A stretch of 64,000 nucleotides of DNA from Edaphochlamys debaryana (lineage: Eukaryota; Chlorophyta; Chlorophyceae; Chlamydomonadales). The DNA lies in NCBI GenBank assembly GCA_016858145.1, contig JAEHOE010000041.1, forward strand, positions 434,001 to 498,000, given 5' to 3'. Below are positions 25,042 to 36,940 of this stretch, piece by piece (the first letter of the stretch is position 1; each line of letters begins with the position of its first letter). The translations under genes and the position numbers were made by a program. The notes beneath the pieces were generated by a model. The model worked only from the letters and a program-made list of their open reading frames with translations, had not been told where the DNA came from and did no database searches.

Positions 25042-26013
25042 GGGCCCTGATGAGCAAGAGAGTTTGGATTTGAAGAGGACAGTAGGCGGATGCACGCTGC
25101 GCTGAAGAAGCGCACCTAAATCCTTGATCTACGTACTTGATCCCCTGACGTACTCGCTCTTACGGATACGAGGGATTCATCATTCATGGGTGGATGCTAT
25201 GATCTTCGAACCGAGAAGCTCATGTATGCAGCCTTGCCGGCATTGGGCAGTGGCTAGCACCCAGTGGCGCTGTTCCAACAGGGCTCTCCGCCAGCTGTGC
25301 GGGCGTATCGGTAGTGTGCAAAGATATTCATCTCCGCCGCTGTGGAGGCGGCGGCCCATCCTCACTAGCTAGAATGGGCGAGTACTCTGCTGATATCTCA
25401 AGGCACACCGTAGCACGGTCTCCACAGGTTGGCTACCCGTAGCTTCTTGCCTCAACGGACGCGCCAACCATGTAAGGATCAAGCAAGTCGGACCCATGGT
25501 CAGGCCAGGGTGGATTGGGCCAAGAAGGTTTGCAATCCTTGCAGCGGACCCCGGTGTGCACGGCCCCTGCGCTACCTGCGCATTCACGCTCCCGGACCAG
25601 CTTAGTTTGTGACCTATTGAGCGAGACGACAACGTCTAATCTCAACTCATGACGTAGATATATAGCGGCTCGTTCCAATTGCCTACGCTTGCAGCCCACC
25701 AATCAATACCAGCACGCCTCCCACCACGCTCACTATCGGACTGCGATACACAGCTTAAGCATAACTCGCAGTGGACATTCGCTGGCAACTGCAACCTTCG
25801 TCCGTCGGACGCAAGGCCTGACCTGACGCCAAGCCCACTCCAAGCTCGCACCCCCGCACCTACCCGGCATCCCCCAAAACTTTGACCAACTGGCGCGCCG
25901 GCAGCACCCCGCGGAAACACCCCCAGCCCTGCCCCTACTGCTCCCCCGGTTGTCTGGAAGGAACCTGGGTCTGCACCCCCAGTTCATCTTCCCCCTACTG
26001 CTCCCCCTGCCTG
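25042..26013. other. Region between M60 copy C and the mTERF-like gene
   Basis: Convergent intergenic space, since copy C ends here from the left and the minus-strand gene ends from the right. It contains a TGTAA at 25471-25475. No supported gene. The open frames on both strands lack recognisable motifs. Confidence 0.55.
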
Positions 26014-29000
26014 CTACCGCCGCGCCCATCCGCCGCCCGCCGCCTCCTGCTCCTGCGGCACCGCCCCGCCCTGCGCCGCCTCCGCCGCCTCCGCCTCCGC
26101 CACGGCCCGGCGCATGGCGGCGCTGGATCGGGCCAGCAGCGCCGGCTTCTGCTCGGCCATGGAACGGGCCTGAGAGGGGGGAGGGGGGAGAGGGGGGGGT
26201 TGGAGGGAAGGATAAGGGAGGGGGCACGTGGGGGAAGGGGGAAGCAGCGCCGGCTTCTGCTCGGCCATGGAACGGGCCTGAGAGGGGGGTGGGGTGAAGC
26301 CGGGGTAGAGGTAAGGGAGGCAGGTGGTAGGAGAGGGGCAGTGCAGTGGGTGAACGAGGCCGGCATGCAGCACCGGCTTCAGCTCGGCCATGGCCCGGGC
26401 AGGGGAACGAGAGAGGAGAATGAAGAGGGGTTGGGTATGTAAGGGCCAGGGTCGAGGACGGGTTGTGGACAGGGGCAGGGGTTGGCCGAGGGTAGGCGGA
26501 GTGCTGCTCGGCCTTGGAGCCCTCGCATGGAGCCCTCGCACAGTGGCAGGGGCAGGGGCCTGGTGTCAGAATCAGGGCCACGGCCTAAGAAGCCGTGGAC
26601 GGGGTCTTCTCAGCTTGTCCACATACCTCGCGTTTTACCCCGCCCCCTGCCTCCTGCCCTCCTCACCCTACCTAACGGCACCCCCGCCAGCTCCCTGTTT
26701 CCTCCCAGGATCCCATCCCTAGCTCATCAACTTAGGGCCCCTTCCCTTCCCAAATGCACCCCTCTCTCCCCGCCACCTCCCCCGCCCCACCTTGCCCAGC
26801 GGCACCCCCGCCAGCTCCGCCACCGTCCGCAGCCGCTCCTCCGCCACCGCGGGAGGCACCAGCGCCAGGGCGGGGGTCTCGGCAGCCATGGAGGCGGCCC
26901 GCTCTCGGGAGACCTGGTGGGGGGGCCGGGGTGGAGCGTGTGTCAGAGGTGAGAGAAGTCTGGTTGGGTGGGGAGAGGGGCTAGCCCCCAAGCACGTTAG
27001 CCCTCATGCCCAACCCTACCTCCCAAGGAGCTCACCCAACCTCAAGAAGCTCACCCTGGTGCCCTGGGTTATCCCATACCCAGCACGTCACCTCGCGATG
27101 CCCTGCACGGTTTGCCCATCTCCCTCCATCTTCCCTTCCACTCGCTTGATTCCATCCTCACGACCCGAGGATCCCTCTCCTTTCCCTCTGCATCCCCCTC
27201 CCTCCTCTCACCCGCAGCAGGCTCGCCAGCCCCTCCAGGTCCTGCGCTTCCTACCGCGCCTCCCCTCCCGCTGCCCCTTCATGCCGATACCCATCCGGCC
27301 CAGCCCTCCCTTCCCCTCCCTGTCCCCATCCTCCTCCCCCCCCTCACCCGCAGCAGGCTCGCCAGCCCCTGAAGGTTGCGCTCCACCGCCGCCTTCCTTC
27401 CCCGCTACCCCTTTGCCCCCTTGCCCCCTCCTCCCATCCTTCTTTGCCCCCGTTCCCTCTCTACCGACACGCCCAGCCCCTCTCACCCGCAGCAGGCTCG
27501 CAATGCCCTCCAGGTTGCGCTCCACCGCCGCCTCCCCCACCGTCAGCAGCCGGGGCGCCGCCATGACCACCCGCCCCATGCCCACGCCGCCGCGGGGCAC
27601 CCCCAGGGTCTGGGACAGGCGGGAGAGGCGGGCCAAGGCCTCGCGGGGGGGCGCCAGCAGCGCCGCGGGCTGCCGCCGGAGCACGGCCACCAGCTTGGGG
27701 GGGGACAGGAGGGAAGGTGGAGGTGAGATCAGATGGGGGAGGGGCAAAAAGAACGGGGGCAAACACCGACCAGGGTTGTTCGTCGCCTGCCCGAGGTACC
27801 CCCGGCCGCCACCTCCCATCCCGGGCTGACGGGCATCCTCAGCCCCGTCCTCTTCCCACTACAGCCCACCACTTCACTCCAAGACAGCCTTTCCCGCGCC
27901 TCGGGCCCCCTCCCTACCCCCCACCTGCTGCCGCGTCAGCCCCAGCTCCGAGCCCAGCGCTGCGGCCCTCTGCGCCGCCTCCCCCTCGGGCAGCCCCAGC
28001 AGACCGGGCTGGTGCAGGGCCAGCTGGAAAGGAGCGGGGAGGGGTGGGAGAGTAGAGGGGGGAGGCAAGGGTAGGGCCCGTGATCAGGAGAGGGCACAGG
28101 TAGGGGCCAGAGGCAGGGACACACAGGGCGTGCGGGGAAGGAGGTTGGGTGCAGCAGGCAGCATCCCGCAGGTCTGTGCCCTTTCCCATCGCCGTGTGCA
28201 CGCTTCACCCCCAGACGGCACCGCTCGGTCCCGGAAGCCATCCTCCCGTCTCAGCTCCCTCCATCATAATTTCCCCCTGCAACCATTGCCGCTCCTCCCC
28301 TGGCCCTCCACCCCCCCCTCTCTCCCCCCACCTGTGCCGCCAGCGAGGGGTCCACGTTGAAGACCCCTCGCCCCACCCCATACCATCCCTCCCTCCCTCC
28401 CTCCCTCCCTCCCTCCCCTTTCCTGCCCTTCTCCCCCACGTCCTTGCCCCTCTCTCCCCCCACCTGTGCCGCCAGCGAGGGGTCCACGTTGAACACCCCG
28501 CACAGCCCCGACAGCCGCCCCCGCAGCTCCGCGGGGGGGGCCGCCAGCAGCTCGGGCGCAAGGCCCACGGCGCGGCGGGCGGAGGGCACGGGGGCGACCA
28601 GCAGGGACTGGGGAGGGGGGCGAGGAGGGGGGAGGGGGGTGGAGGGCGTAGGGGTTGGAGGGGAAAGACGTCAGGGGGGGAGCCGGGGGGATACAGGAGA
28701 GCCTCCTCAATCCGACTCGCCCTCCCCCGCCGCCCCCCCGCCGCCCTACCCCTCGTTCCTTTAGCCCATAAACACCATCATTCCCCCCACCTTCCCTTCT
28801 TCTTCCCCTTCCCCACCTGCAGTTCCCCCAGCCGGCAGGGCACGGGGTTAACCCGCATCAGCCGGTGTGCCATGCACCGACCACACGAGACCCGCTCCCC
28901 CTTCTAGCTCCACCCCCTCCCCCCGCTCCCCCTCCCCACCTGCAGCTCCCCAAATCGCTCCGTCAGCTCCGGCGCCGGCACCGCCAGCACCTAGGGGGGG

Positions 29001-30706
29001 GATGGACCAACACCAAGCAAGACACTCAGCGCACTCTACTTGTGACCTGCTTCTGCTTGTGACCTGCGGGCTTCTTGCATCTACACATACTCCTTATTCG
29101 GGAATCCGCACCACCCGCACCTGGGGGGCGGTGGCCAGCACCCGGGCCGCCATGGTCCGGGCCTTGGGCCCGCCGCCGCCCAGGCCCATGGCCCGAGCGG
29201 CCGCCTCGAAGGAAGACGAAACGTCGCCCACGGTGCGGCGGCCGAGCGCCTTCTCGCGGCCGAGCACCTGGGCGCGGAGGTGGGCGGGGGAGGAGGGGTT
29301 GAGGGGTCGTGGGTGTTCAATGTTGGGCATGAGGGTGGGGCGGGGGGCAGCGCGGGTGGGCAGGCGAGGCGCTCTCAGCCCAGGCGCAAGGGACGGCATC
29401 GTACGAGCGCCGTGGTCAGGTCAGGACACAGACCGGGCCCCACCCCACGGCCTCCAGTCGTTGATCACCACCATCCTCTGCTCTCAACCGCACGCCACCC
29501 GCCTCCACCCTCCAAAGCCCCAAACCGTCCCCGCCTTCTCCCGCCCCCACCCGCCACACACACACACACACACACACCTGCCGGGCCTTGTCCTGGGGCA
29601 GACCCAGCAGCTGAGCAAGGTCGGCAGCCTGAGGGGTGGGGGTAGGTAGGAGGGCGGTGGCGGTTGAGAGGGGCGTCAGGTGGAAGGGTGGAAGGGTGGA
29701 AGGGTGGAAGGGTGTGCCGGGTACGGGTTTAAGCCGGCAGTACGGGTTGGGGGCGGGACAGCAGGCCCCACCCAGCCCGTACATACGACGGCTGCGCAAG
29801 CAGTCCTCAAACCAGCCCGTACCCACCCGCAGCCGTGACCGCGGGTCAGCGGACATGAACCCCAACTCAGCGGCGGGCGCCGCCGCCGCCGGCCCCTTCG
29901 ACTCCGCCGCCGCCGGTACAGTGGTGGCGCCCTTCGGTGGCTCCTTGCTCGCCAGCTCGTCCGAGATCTCTCGCATGCCCTCCAGGTCCGGCGTCGCCAT
30001 CTGCCGTACTTTCTCCATCTTGCCGTCGGCTGCAGCCTCCGCCGTCGGCGGGGCCGTCACCGCCGCTGCCGCTGACGGCGGGCGGGCCAGCCTTGCAAGC
30101 GCACTACTGGGGGCGATGGGCATCGCCAGGGAGGGCGTGTTGGCCCATTCTCCGTCGTATGGGGAGCCCGGGGTGGGGGCGGTGAGGGGCGGCGCTGCGG
30201 GGCCATTGAGGACCGCCAGGGATGCCACGGCCGCGAGCGCAGCGCTACGCCAGCTGCGGGCGGCGCCGCTGGAGGAGCGAGCGCAGTCGGCCGGGTGCAC
30301 GTGCTCCACGGGGCGCGGCGGGGCCGGCAGGGGCCGCCGGTGCGGCGGGGAGGGGCTGGGCGTGTGCGGCGTAGCGGCGGCCAGCCCCGCAGCGATGGCC
30401 TCTGCATAAGTCGGGGGCGACGTGTCGACACGGGAGGAGAAGTCAGCAAGTCGGGAAAAGGTGCAGGGCAGGGTGGGTGTACGCGCAGTCACCCGGGCCG
30501 GCGTGCTTGCCTGCTGCTCGCGCGTCGGAAGGCGTGCATCCCGACGCGGAGATGGCAAGTGCCCGCCCTCGGACCGGCGAGGGAGCCCTTGCGACAACTG
30601 CCCTTGCTACCACAGAAGGTCTACGGCCGTCAAGGCTGTGCTGCCACCTCCAGGGAGCCGTCTCCCGAGTGCCTGCCGCCGAATTGTGAAGGGATACCGC
30701 AAGCAT
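26014..30706 (-). CDS. mTERF-like helical-repeat protein, probably organellar
   Basis: Minus-strand gene reconstructed as 11 phase-consistent exons (1854 nt, about 617 aa): 30706-30493, 30401-29827, 29628-29578, 29267-29121, 28990-28940, 28903-28817, 28607-28464, 28023-27925, 27693-27487, 26913-26791, 26169-26014. The first exon is rich in Arg, Ala and Ser with few acidic residues, like an organelle transit peptide. From about residue 264 each exon encodes part of a repeat of the form P.LL...p..l..RL..L...LGV......VV...P, for example LSRLSQTLGVPRGGVGMGRV followed by VMAAPRLLTVGE. This is the pattern of mTERF proteins, which bind nucleic acid in mitochondria or chloroplasts and affect transcription or splicing. 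Identification rests on repeat pattern only; another alpha-helical repeat family is possible. Exon edges are duplicated inside three introns (see findings). The start and the short exons 28940-28990 and 28817-28903 are the least certain parts. Confidence 0.55.
26134..26401 (-). repeat. Tandem copies of last-exon 5' edge of the mTERF-like gene
   Basis: The acceptor and first about 35 bases of the last exon (26134-26182) recur almost exactly at about 26244-26290 and in diverged form at about 26368-26401. The second copy also carries the CTCAG acceptor; the third has lost it. Confidence 0.75.
27217..27535 (-). repeat. Tandem copies of an exon 3' edge with donor site
   Basis: The 3' end of exon 27693-27487, encoding AAVERNLEGIASLLR and its GTGAG donor, recurs at about 27349-27400 and, shorter, at about 27217-27250, with a period of roughly 132 bases. 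Both extra copies keep a GTGAG donor and stay in a coding-like frame (NLQGLASLLR; DLEGLASLLR). Confidence 0.75.
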
Positions 30707-30996
30707 TCTAGTGCGTAGGCTCAGCAAACATAGCAACGGGGAAGCAGTTTTGTAACGGTCCGCGATAGAATGGCCTGCGCAACATGCATCTAGAAGGGTT
30801 TCTCCGAGCCGGGCGTGCAATGCCGCATGAGCCCCAACCAGAAGAGCTCGGGTAAGCCTCCTGGGCGTCACCTGCGCCCATACGATACACATACTCGAGC
30901 CTCATGGCCAGCGGCTGACGACTATTTGTGTCAAGCGACGTGACTTGCACAACCACATCGCAATTCTTGCAGTGGCGCGCGGACAAACCGCAGAGG
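30707..30996. promoter_or_regulatory. Shared upstream region of a divergent gene pair
   Basis: About 290 bases separate the minus-strand mTERF-like start from the best plus-strand SpoU start. The arrangement implies a bidirectional promoter for two probably organelle-targeted nucleic-acid proteins. No clear TATA box is visible; start positions of both genes are uncertain by tens of bases. Confidence 0.35.
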
Positions 30997-33900
30997 ATGG
31001 CGTTGACCGGCTCACGCCCTCGCCCTAGCATACCCTTGGCAAACGCGCGCGCCCTGAAGAGTATGAGGGTTGCTCGAGCGGTGGGAGCATTCCGGGGGCG
31101 AATCGGGGCGGGGCCGCGCTCTGCCGCTGCCGACGGACTCTGGAGACAGCGCCTGTGCACCCTAGCAGCGGACGGCAAATCGCAGGCCAGCACAACGAAC
31201 CTCGAGGCAACGGCCGAGGCCGCGCCAGCCATCCACGCCGTCGACGCAACCCAGCCCGAGCCCCCATCCAACGCCGACCCCGTCCCCGACTCCTCCTCCT
31301 CCTTCTCCACCACCTCCTCCTCAAACCCCGCCTCGGCCAACCACGCCGCCGCGGCCGCGTCCCTCTTCTCCCAGGCCCGGCCATCGGCGCCGCTGCGCCA
31401 ATTACGCGGCCAGGCTCCGGTGTCGCGGCTCGGCATTGGCAAGGACCGACCCGACGCTCGCTTCCCCGCGGCCCGCAAAGCGCCCGAGCTGCCCGACTGG
31501 CTGACGGGCAGCGAGGAGCAGCGCGCTGCGGCGGTGCGGGAGCGGCTGAGCCGGCAGCTGGCCTGGATGCAATGGGAGCGGGAGCAGCGGGCGGCCGAGG
31601 GCTACTGCTCGTCCAGCGATGACGAGGACGCGCCGGCCGGCGCCAAGGGGCCCGGGCTGCCCGAGGTGGGTAGGGGGGGTGGAAGAGGGGGTTAAGGGGG
31701 TGGAAGAGGGGGGGTTAGGCTGGGGGGAGGATGCTCGGGATGAGGCCAAGGGGCCGGGGCTGCCCCAGGTGCGCGAGAGCGGGGATGGCGTGGCAGGATG
31801 TGGGCTTGGGGGGAGGGCGCGGCGGTCACGCAACCAAGGGGCCGGGGCCTCCACGCCTGGTCCTGAGGGGAGGAGGGGGCTGTGAGCGGTGCTGTGAACG
31901 GCTTAGGAAGTTAGGATGGAGAGAGGCACCGCTGGCTCGCCTGTCACAAAGCCACGTGCTCCCGCTCAGCCTCGGCTCCTCCCGTCCGACACCCCCCGCC
32001 CCCCGCCCTCCCCCCCCCAGGTTGAGCTCATCACCTCGACCTCCAACGCCTACGTCAAGCACCTGGTGAAGCTGCGCACCTCTGCGCCCTACCGCCGGGG
32101 CGTGCGGCGGGTGCTGCTGGTGGGGAGGGAGCTGGTGGAGGAGGCGGCGGGTGCGTGGGGGGGGGGCGGGAGGGGGGCATGGGAGGGGGATATGGGGGGG
32201 GCCTTGGGATGAGGGCATGGGAGGGGTGCATTGGGAGGGGGGTTTGGGAGGGAGGGGTACAGGGCGCGCTGGGGTTTGGGGGTGCGTGCGCAGGGGCATG
32301 CATGGCCCGTGCAGGCTCCGTGCTTCCTCGCCCCTGACCTCTAGGGGGTGGCCTGTGGAGCTGGGCGTGTGAGGCGCCGGGGCCTGAGGCATTGGTTTAC
32401 GCACAGCGCTTTGCAGCAGGCTTGTGCTTGACCTCGCCGCCCACCCATTCCCCCCACCCTCCCCGCTGCCCCCCCCCCCAATCCCTTCCCCCCCCCCCCA
32501 GGCGAGGGCGGCCGCGGGCTGCACGCCCGAGTGCTGCTGCTGCCCGAGGGCCCCGCGGCGCCGCTCCGGGGGGTGGAGGCGGACAAGGTGGTGCGCGTGA
32601 CGGAGGCGGTGATGAAGAAGGTGGGGGGGATGGGGGGGAGGGGGAGGGGGGCGGTTGTGTATGGGCACGTGGGCGTGTGCCCCCCGGGGGGTGGAGGCGG
32701 ACAAGGTCGTCCCTTGCCGCGCTGCTGCTCTGACCCTGACTGGCTTGAAGCATGGCTCTGCCCCAGGCCGCTCTGCCCTAAGCCGCTCTGCCCCAGGCCG
32801 CTCTGCACCAGAGGCGGCGCTCTGCCCTAAGCCGCTCTGCACCACAGGCGCTTTGCCTTCCCCGAACGACTCTGCCCCAGGCCGCTCTGCCTGATCCCAA
32901 ACGCCTCTGCCCCGGAGCGGCTCCGCTCCCGCCTGCCCTACATTCTGACCGATCCCACCTCTGGCCCCCCACCCCACCCCCACCCAGTGACCCGGTGGCG
33001 GTATACACCTTCTCTGGCAATCCCACTAACCATTCGACGCTCTCCCGGTTATCAGCTTCAAACACCCCACCCCCACCCCCCCACACACTGCCCAGGTTAC
33101 GGGTGTGGAGAACGCGGGCGGCGTGACGGCCGTTGCCGAGGTGGCTCTGCCGCCCGAGCGCTCCCTGGCGCAGCTGCTGTACGAGGCGGCGGGCTGGGGC
33201 GCGGCGGCGGCGCGGGAGGCGGCGGCGGAGGCGGACGCGGAGGCAGCGGCAGCGGTAGCGGCAGCGGAGGCGGAGGCGGAGGAAGGTGCGTGGGGCCGAC
33301 GGAGGGGCGCATGGGAGGGTGGATGGGTTAAGCGCCGTCGTGCAGTGGGAGGGGCAGGACGAGGGGAGAGCAACGGGAGGCTTGCTTTGATGATTGGAGG
33401 GGAGAGCGACGGGCGGCTTGATTGGCCTGGTGAATGCCGGGCGCCATCGTCGACACCTTACCCCACCCTCTTCCCGACTCCCTCCCGCTGCTCCCTGCAG
33501 GCCGGGCCGGCTCCTCGGCCGGTGCCTCCAGCTCCGCGGCCCCTGTAGCGCTGCCCCCGCGGCCCCGCGGCGGCGCCCCGCCCCGGCCGGTGCGGCTGCT
33601 GGTGCTGGATGGGGTGCAGGTGGGTTGGGGGGTGGGGGTTTGGGGGGGGATGGGGGGAAGGGGAGGTGGGAAAATGGGGGGAGGGGAGGTGTGGGGAGGG
33701 GCTGCTGATACTGGATGCGGCTGCTGGTATTGGATGGGGTTCAGGTACGTGGGGGAAGGGGGCAGGCGCACAAGTGAGAAGGCGGGGTTGCCGGCGGGTG
33801 GGCGTGGAGGCGTTGGCCCGAGGCTTTGGGCTGGTGCTGGACCCATCAACGTCAACCCTCTCCCTCGACCCCTCGACCCTCCAGGAATCAGCAACCTGGG

Positions 33901-34897
33901 CCCGCTTGCCCGCACCCACTCACCCGCCCAACTTCTACCCCACCAACCAAAACCAACCAACCAACCACCTCACCCAACCAAACAACCAACCCCCCAACCC
34001 CCCCAGGACCCGGGCAACCTGGGCACGCTCGCCCGCTCCGCGCTGGCCTTCGGCTGGGACGGCCTCTTCCTGCTGCCGGGCTGCGTGGACCCAGCGAACG
34101 ACAAGGCCGTGCGGTCCAGCCGGGGTGCCACCCTGCGACTGCCCGTGGCGTCTGGATCCCTGGAGGAGCTGGCGGCAGCTGCCGAGGCGTGCGGGCTGCT
34201 GCTGCTCAGCGCGGACTTGGAGGAGGGCGAGGCGCAGGGGAAGGCACAGGTGCAGGCGCAGGGGCGGGAGCAGGAGGGTGGTGAAGGGGCGGGCGAGGGC
34301 GAGGGTGAAGGAGAGGGCGTGGGTGTAAGTGTGGGAAGGGGTGTGGGGGCATGCCCCATGCCGCCGCCCAGGCTCCTCGAGCACGGGGGACTGCTGGGCC
34401 TACTCACGGGCGCCGCGGCGGGGGCGGATCTCTGCGGCGCGGCGCCGGGCAGCGGATCCACACCCTCATCCGGATCTGGATCTGCTTCCGGATCTGGATC
34501 TGGATCTGGATGCGGGGGCGTGTCGCGGAGCGGGGGCCTGGGCGGCGTGGCTCTGGTCCTGGGGGCCGAGGGCGCGGGGCTGTCGCCCGGCGTGCGGGCG
34601 CTGTGCCGGCGTGTGTCCATTCCGATGGAAGGTTCCATGGAGTCTCTGAACGTGGGGGTGGCCGGAGGCATTCTCATGTTCGCGCTCAGCGCCGGAATGC
34701 CGCCTCTGCTGTCCAAGCTGGCGACGCGACTGGCGGAGGCGTCGGCGGCACAGCAGGGCTCGGCGGGGGCGGCGGAGGGCGGGGGCGCGGAGGGCGGGGC
34801 AGGGGGAGGGGGAGGAGAGGCGGCAGGGGTGCAGCAGGGGGTGGCACTGGAGGGGCTGCAGGCGGCGGCGCAAGCGGCGGCGGGGGGGCAGGCGTGA
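30997..34897 (+). CDS. SpoU/TrmH-family RNA 2'-O-methyltransferase, complete copy
   Basis: Six exons: 30997-31665, 32021-32150, 32502-32620, 33096-33285, 33501-33619, 34007-34897 (2118 nt, 705 aa). The enzyme class transfers a methyl group from S-adenosylmethionine to a ribose 2'-OH in rRNA or tRNA using a trefoil-knot fold. Visible parts: an Arg/Ala/Ser-rich N-terminus suggesting plastid or mitochondrial import; a substrate-binding-type domain at 224-306 (ITSTSNAYVKHLVKLR); motif 1 DPGNLGTLARSALAFGWDG at 410-428; motif 2 LVLGAEGAGLS near 592; motif 3 IPMEGSMESLNVGVAGGI from 614. The usual motif 3 is SLNVSVA, so Gly replaces Ser here. A 70-100 residue low-complexity insertion with Gly-Ser repeats (GGATCT units at about 34456-34512) splits motifs 1 and 2, and the C-terminus is Gly/Ala-rich. 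Alternative starts: 30928 and 31063. It is the donor of the truncated copy at 46964. Confidence 0.85.
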
Positions 34898-36940
34898 GGG
34901 GCTTGTGGGACGCCGAGACGGCGGCAGGAGGGGCCGGGGCCGGTAGGGGTGGGGGCAGCGTCACGGCTGAAAGGCGTCACGGGGCGTGACGGGGCGGTCA
35001 TGCATGGGGCATGGGGCATGACTCAGCAGAGAGGGTGGGAGTTGGGTCTGCCGCATATGGCGCGGGTAACTGGCATGCATACCCGTGGCTGGCAGTCAAG
35101 CAAGTCCCTCATATTGTTTAGGCCCTGGCAGCTGGGAGTCCCTAGCCGCCAGTGGTTGTCCGAGAATGCACTGGGGCGCGGATTCGCAGTCACGCAACAG
35201 TACAGCTAGCGTGGCCTGCATCGTGGCCATTGGCATCGTGGCCATTGGGCTTTGGGCAATCGCTGTTTCTGTGATTAGGGGCCATCCGATGGTGCAACAG
35301 GCAGGTGTCTATTGGCTGGGTGCTTGGCGCATTCCAGCGGTTGCGGCTGCGAACCATGGGGAGCACAGGGGCTGTGGCGGCGGGCGGCCTTCGACGTTAA
35401 GAGTGATACGGAATTGGGCATTACGGCAAGGGCCTGCAACGGGCCTCGCTTGCGTGTTGATGCACGCCCGCCACAAGTTACCACCCCGGCATGATCCCCA
35501 TGGTGCGTGCAGCACCCTCCAAACCCGAGCGACTGTAGCGGAGAACAATCAAGGGGAAGCAGTCCCTCTCAGCTCTCGCCAAGCTCCGTCAGATGTCGCA
35601 GCCATGGTGCAGCCATGGCACGCCGACGACCGTGGCCAAAGGCCGCACGTGACACGCAACCCTCGGCTCAAGCGATCGAGCAGCACTACGCACAACGCAT
35701 TCCTACTGCTTGGAGAAGGCCCTTCAATCCCTGCATCAACATGCAACACCAGCGCATGCTCAGTAACACTTGAGCAACAACACGTGCCAGGCCACAACAG
35801 CTCAGGACAACAGGGGTGCTGTCAGGACAGGGAAAACGGCTGAGCCCTCAACCCCGCGAGACCGGCGTAGCACTGGAGCCACGCACTCAAGCACTAAGCC
35901 CCACAGCGCCGGGACGACGCTTTAGTTACGGGCCTTCGCAACCCCGCAAGAGCCCACGCTTGGCACATGCACCCCACCGCACCGAACCTCCACTCGCCCG
36001 TAAACGAGAGCCCGTGATCCCGACACCCATCTCAAAGCTCTCGATCCTCAACCTTTGACTTACACTGCAATCATTCGCCACATGTACCTGAGGCCACATT
36101 CACACACTCGCGAGCGCCGCAGCAACCCCACACGCAATAGGATGTGGTTATGCATGTTACCAGCGTCAAAGCAAACCCAAACACATCGGCCCTAGACCCA
36201 AGGGTGGCTGCCCTAGGGCAGGAGAAGTAATGGCGGCTAGAGCCACGTCCCGCCCCCCCGGGGTCGCGCGTTTGAGTCCGGTTCCGCCCGTGGTGAGCCC
36301 CAACCGCCCTCTCCATGAGCAGCACACCACACAGGACGTCTCTTGCTAGTCTTGCTGCGCTGCAGTCAGCACTTTAGGAGACCGCGCTATACAAGGCCAG
36401 CCAGACATGTAGACGCGCCAAGCACACCGACTGGTTTACGGCACGCCTTCAGTAGTATCCACATATTGCAGCAGACCTCATGAACACTACTCCTCCGCTC
36501 ATAACAGCACGACTTCATCAGTAGTCATTATCCAGTCGTTTTCCCCATGATGCAGTGCCCCTCAGTGCCACCCTCATCACATGGAGGGCTAGGAGGGCCA
36601 CAAACAAAAGGAGACCTTCGCCGAGCAACAAACTGCGAGCATGCTGCCTGGCCACTTGTCAGCGCCTCTCTCAGCGCCGCCGACAGCTCTCCAGCATCCA
36701 TCCTGCGGTCCTGACAGAATACCCTCGCTTGCGTGGGCACAATTCAGCATGTAAGCCCTAGCTAGCTAGCCACGGCCCAAGCCACCCCTGCATGCGTGAG
36801 GGCCTGGCCCTCGGTGGCCGCCCTCGGCTCCCTCCGCCCTCAGACTCCGCCCCGCCCGCGTTCCAGGCTATCCAGGCGCTGCTAGCCCCGGGTCGGACTG
36901 CAGCCGCCGCCCCCCCGAGGGTACAGGCGCGCCCACCCCG
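34898..36940. other. Intergenic region downstream of SpoU copy 1
   Basis: About 2 kb with no supported gene. The first about 70 bases match a block about 250 bases downstream of the second SpoU copy (near 49760-49805). A short direct repeat (CATCGTGGCCATTGG units, 35219-35250) creates a spurious hydrophobic stretch in an open frame. A possible tRNA-derived repeat lies at 36196-36330. Confidence 0.5.
36196..36330 (+). repeat. Possible tRNA-derived SINE-like repeat
   Basis: This block (GGGTGGCTGCCC..., then GTTTGAGTCCGGTTCC, then CCCAACCGCCCTCTCC) resembles another at 50514-50615 (GGGTGGCTGCCC..., GTTCGAGTCTGGCTCC, CAACCCCTCTCC). The GTT(C/T)GAGTC(C/T) core is close to a pol III box B. I do not see a good box A in either, so SINE origin is only a suggestion. 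Confidence 0.3.

Noticed and set aside
25733..26581. Long minus-strand frame through the end of the mTERF-like gene
   Set aside because: It crosses the real last exon in a different frame and is dominated by repeat-derived Pro/Ser sequence.
28320..28366. Possible extra exon (VFNVDPSLAAQ) in the mTERF-like gene
   Set aside because: It is a copy of the 3' edge of exon 28607-28464 without its own acceptor in a workable phase; treated as an echo.
33970..35019. Long minus-strand open frame (about 349 codons) opposite SpoU
   Set aside because: Antisense shadow of the last SpoU exon; Pro/Ser/Arg low-complexity translation. The same happens at 48593-49648 in the second copy.
35085..35843. 252-codon plus-strand frame with a membrane-like segment
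   Set aside because: The hydrophobic run comes from a short direct repeat (CATCGTGGCCATTGG units); the rest has no domain or splice support.
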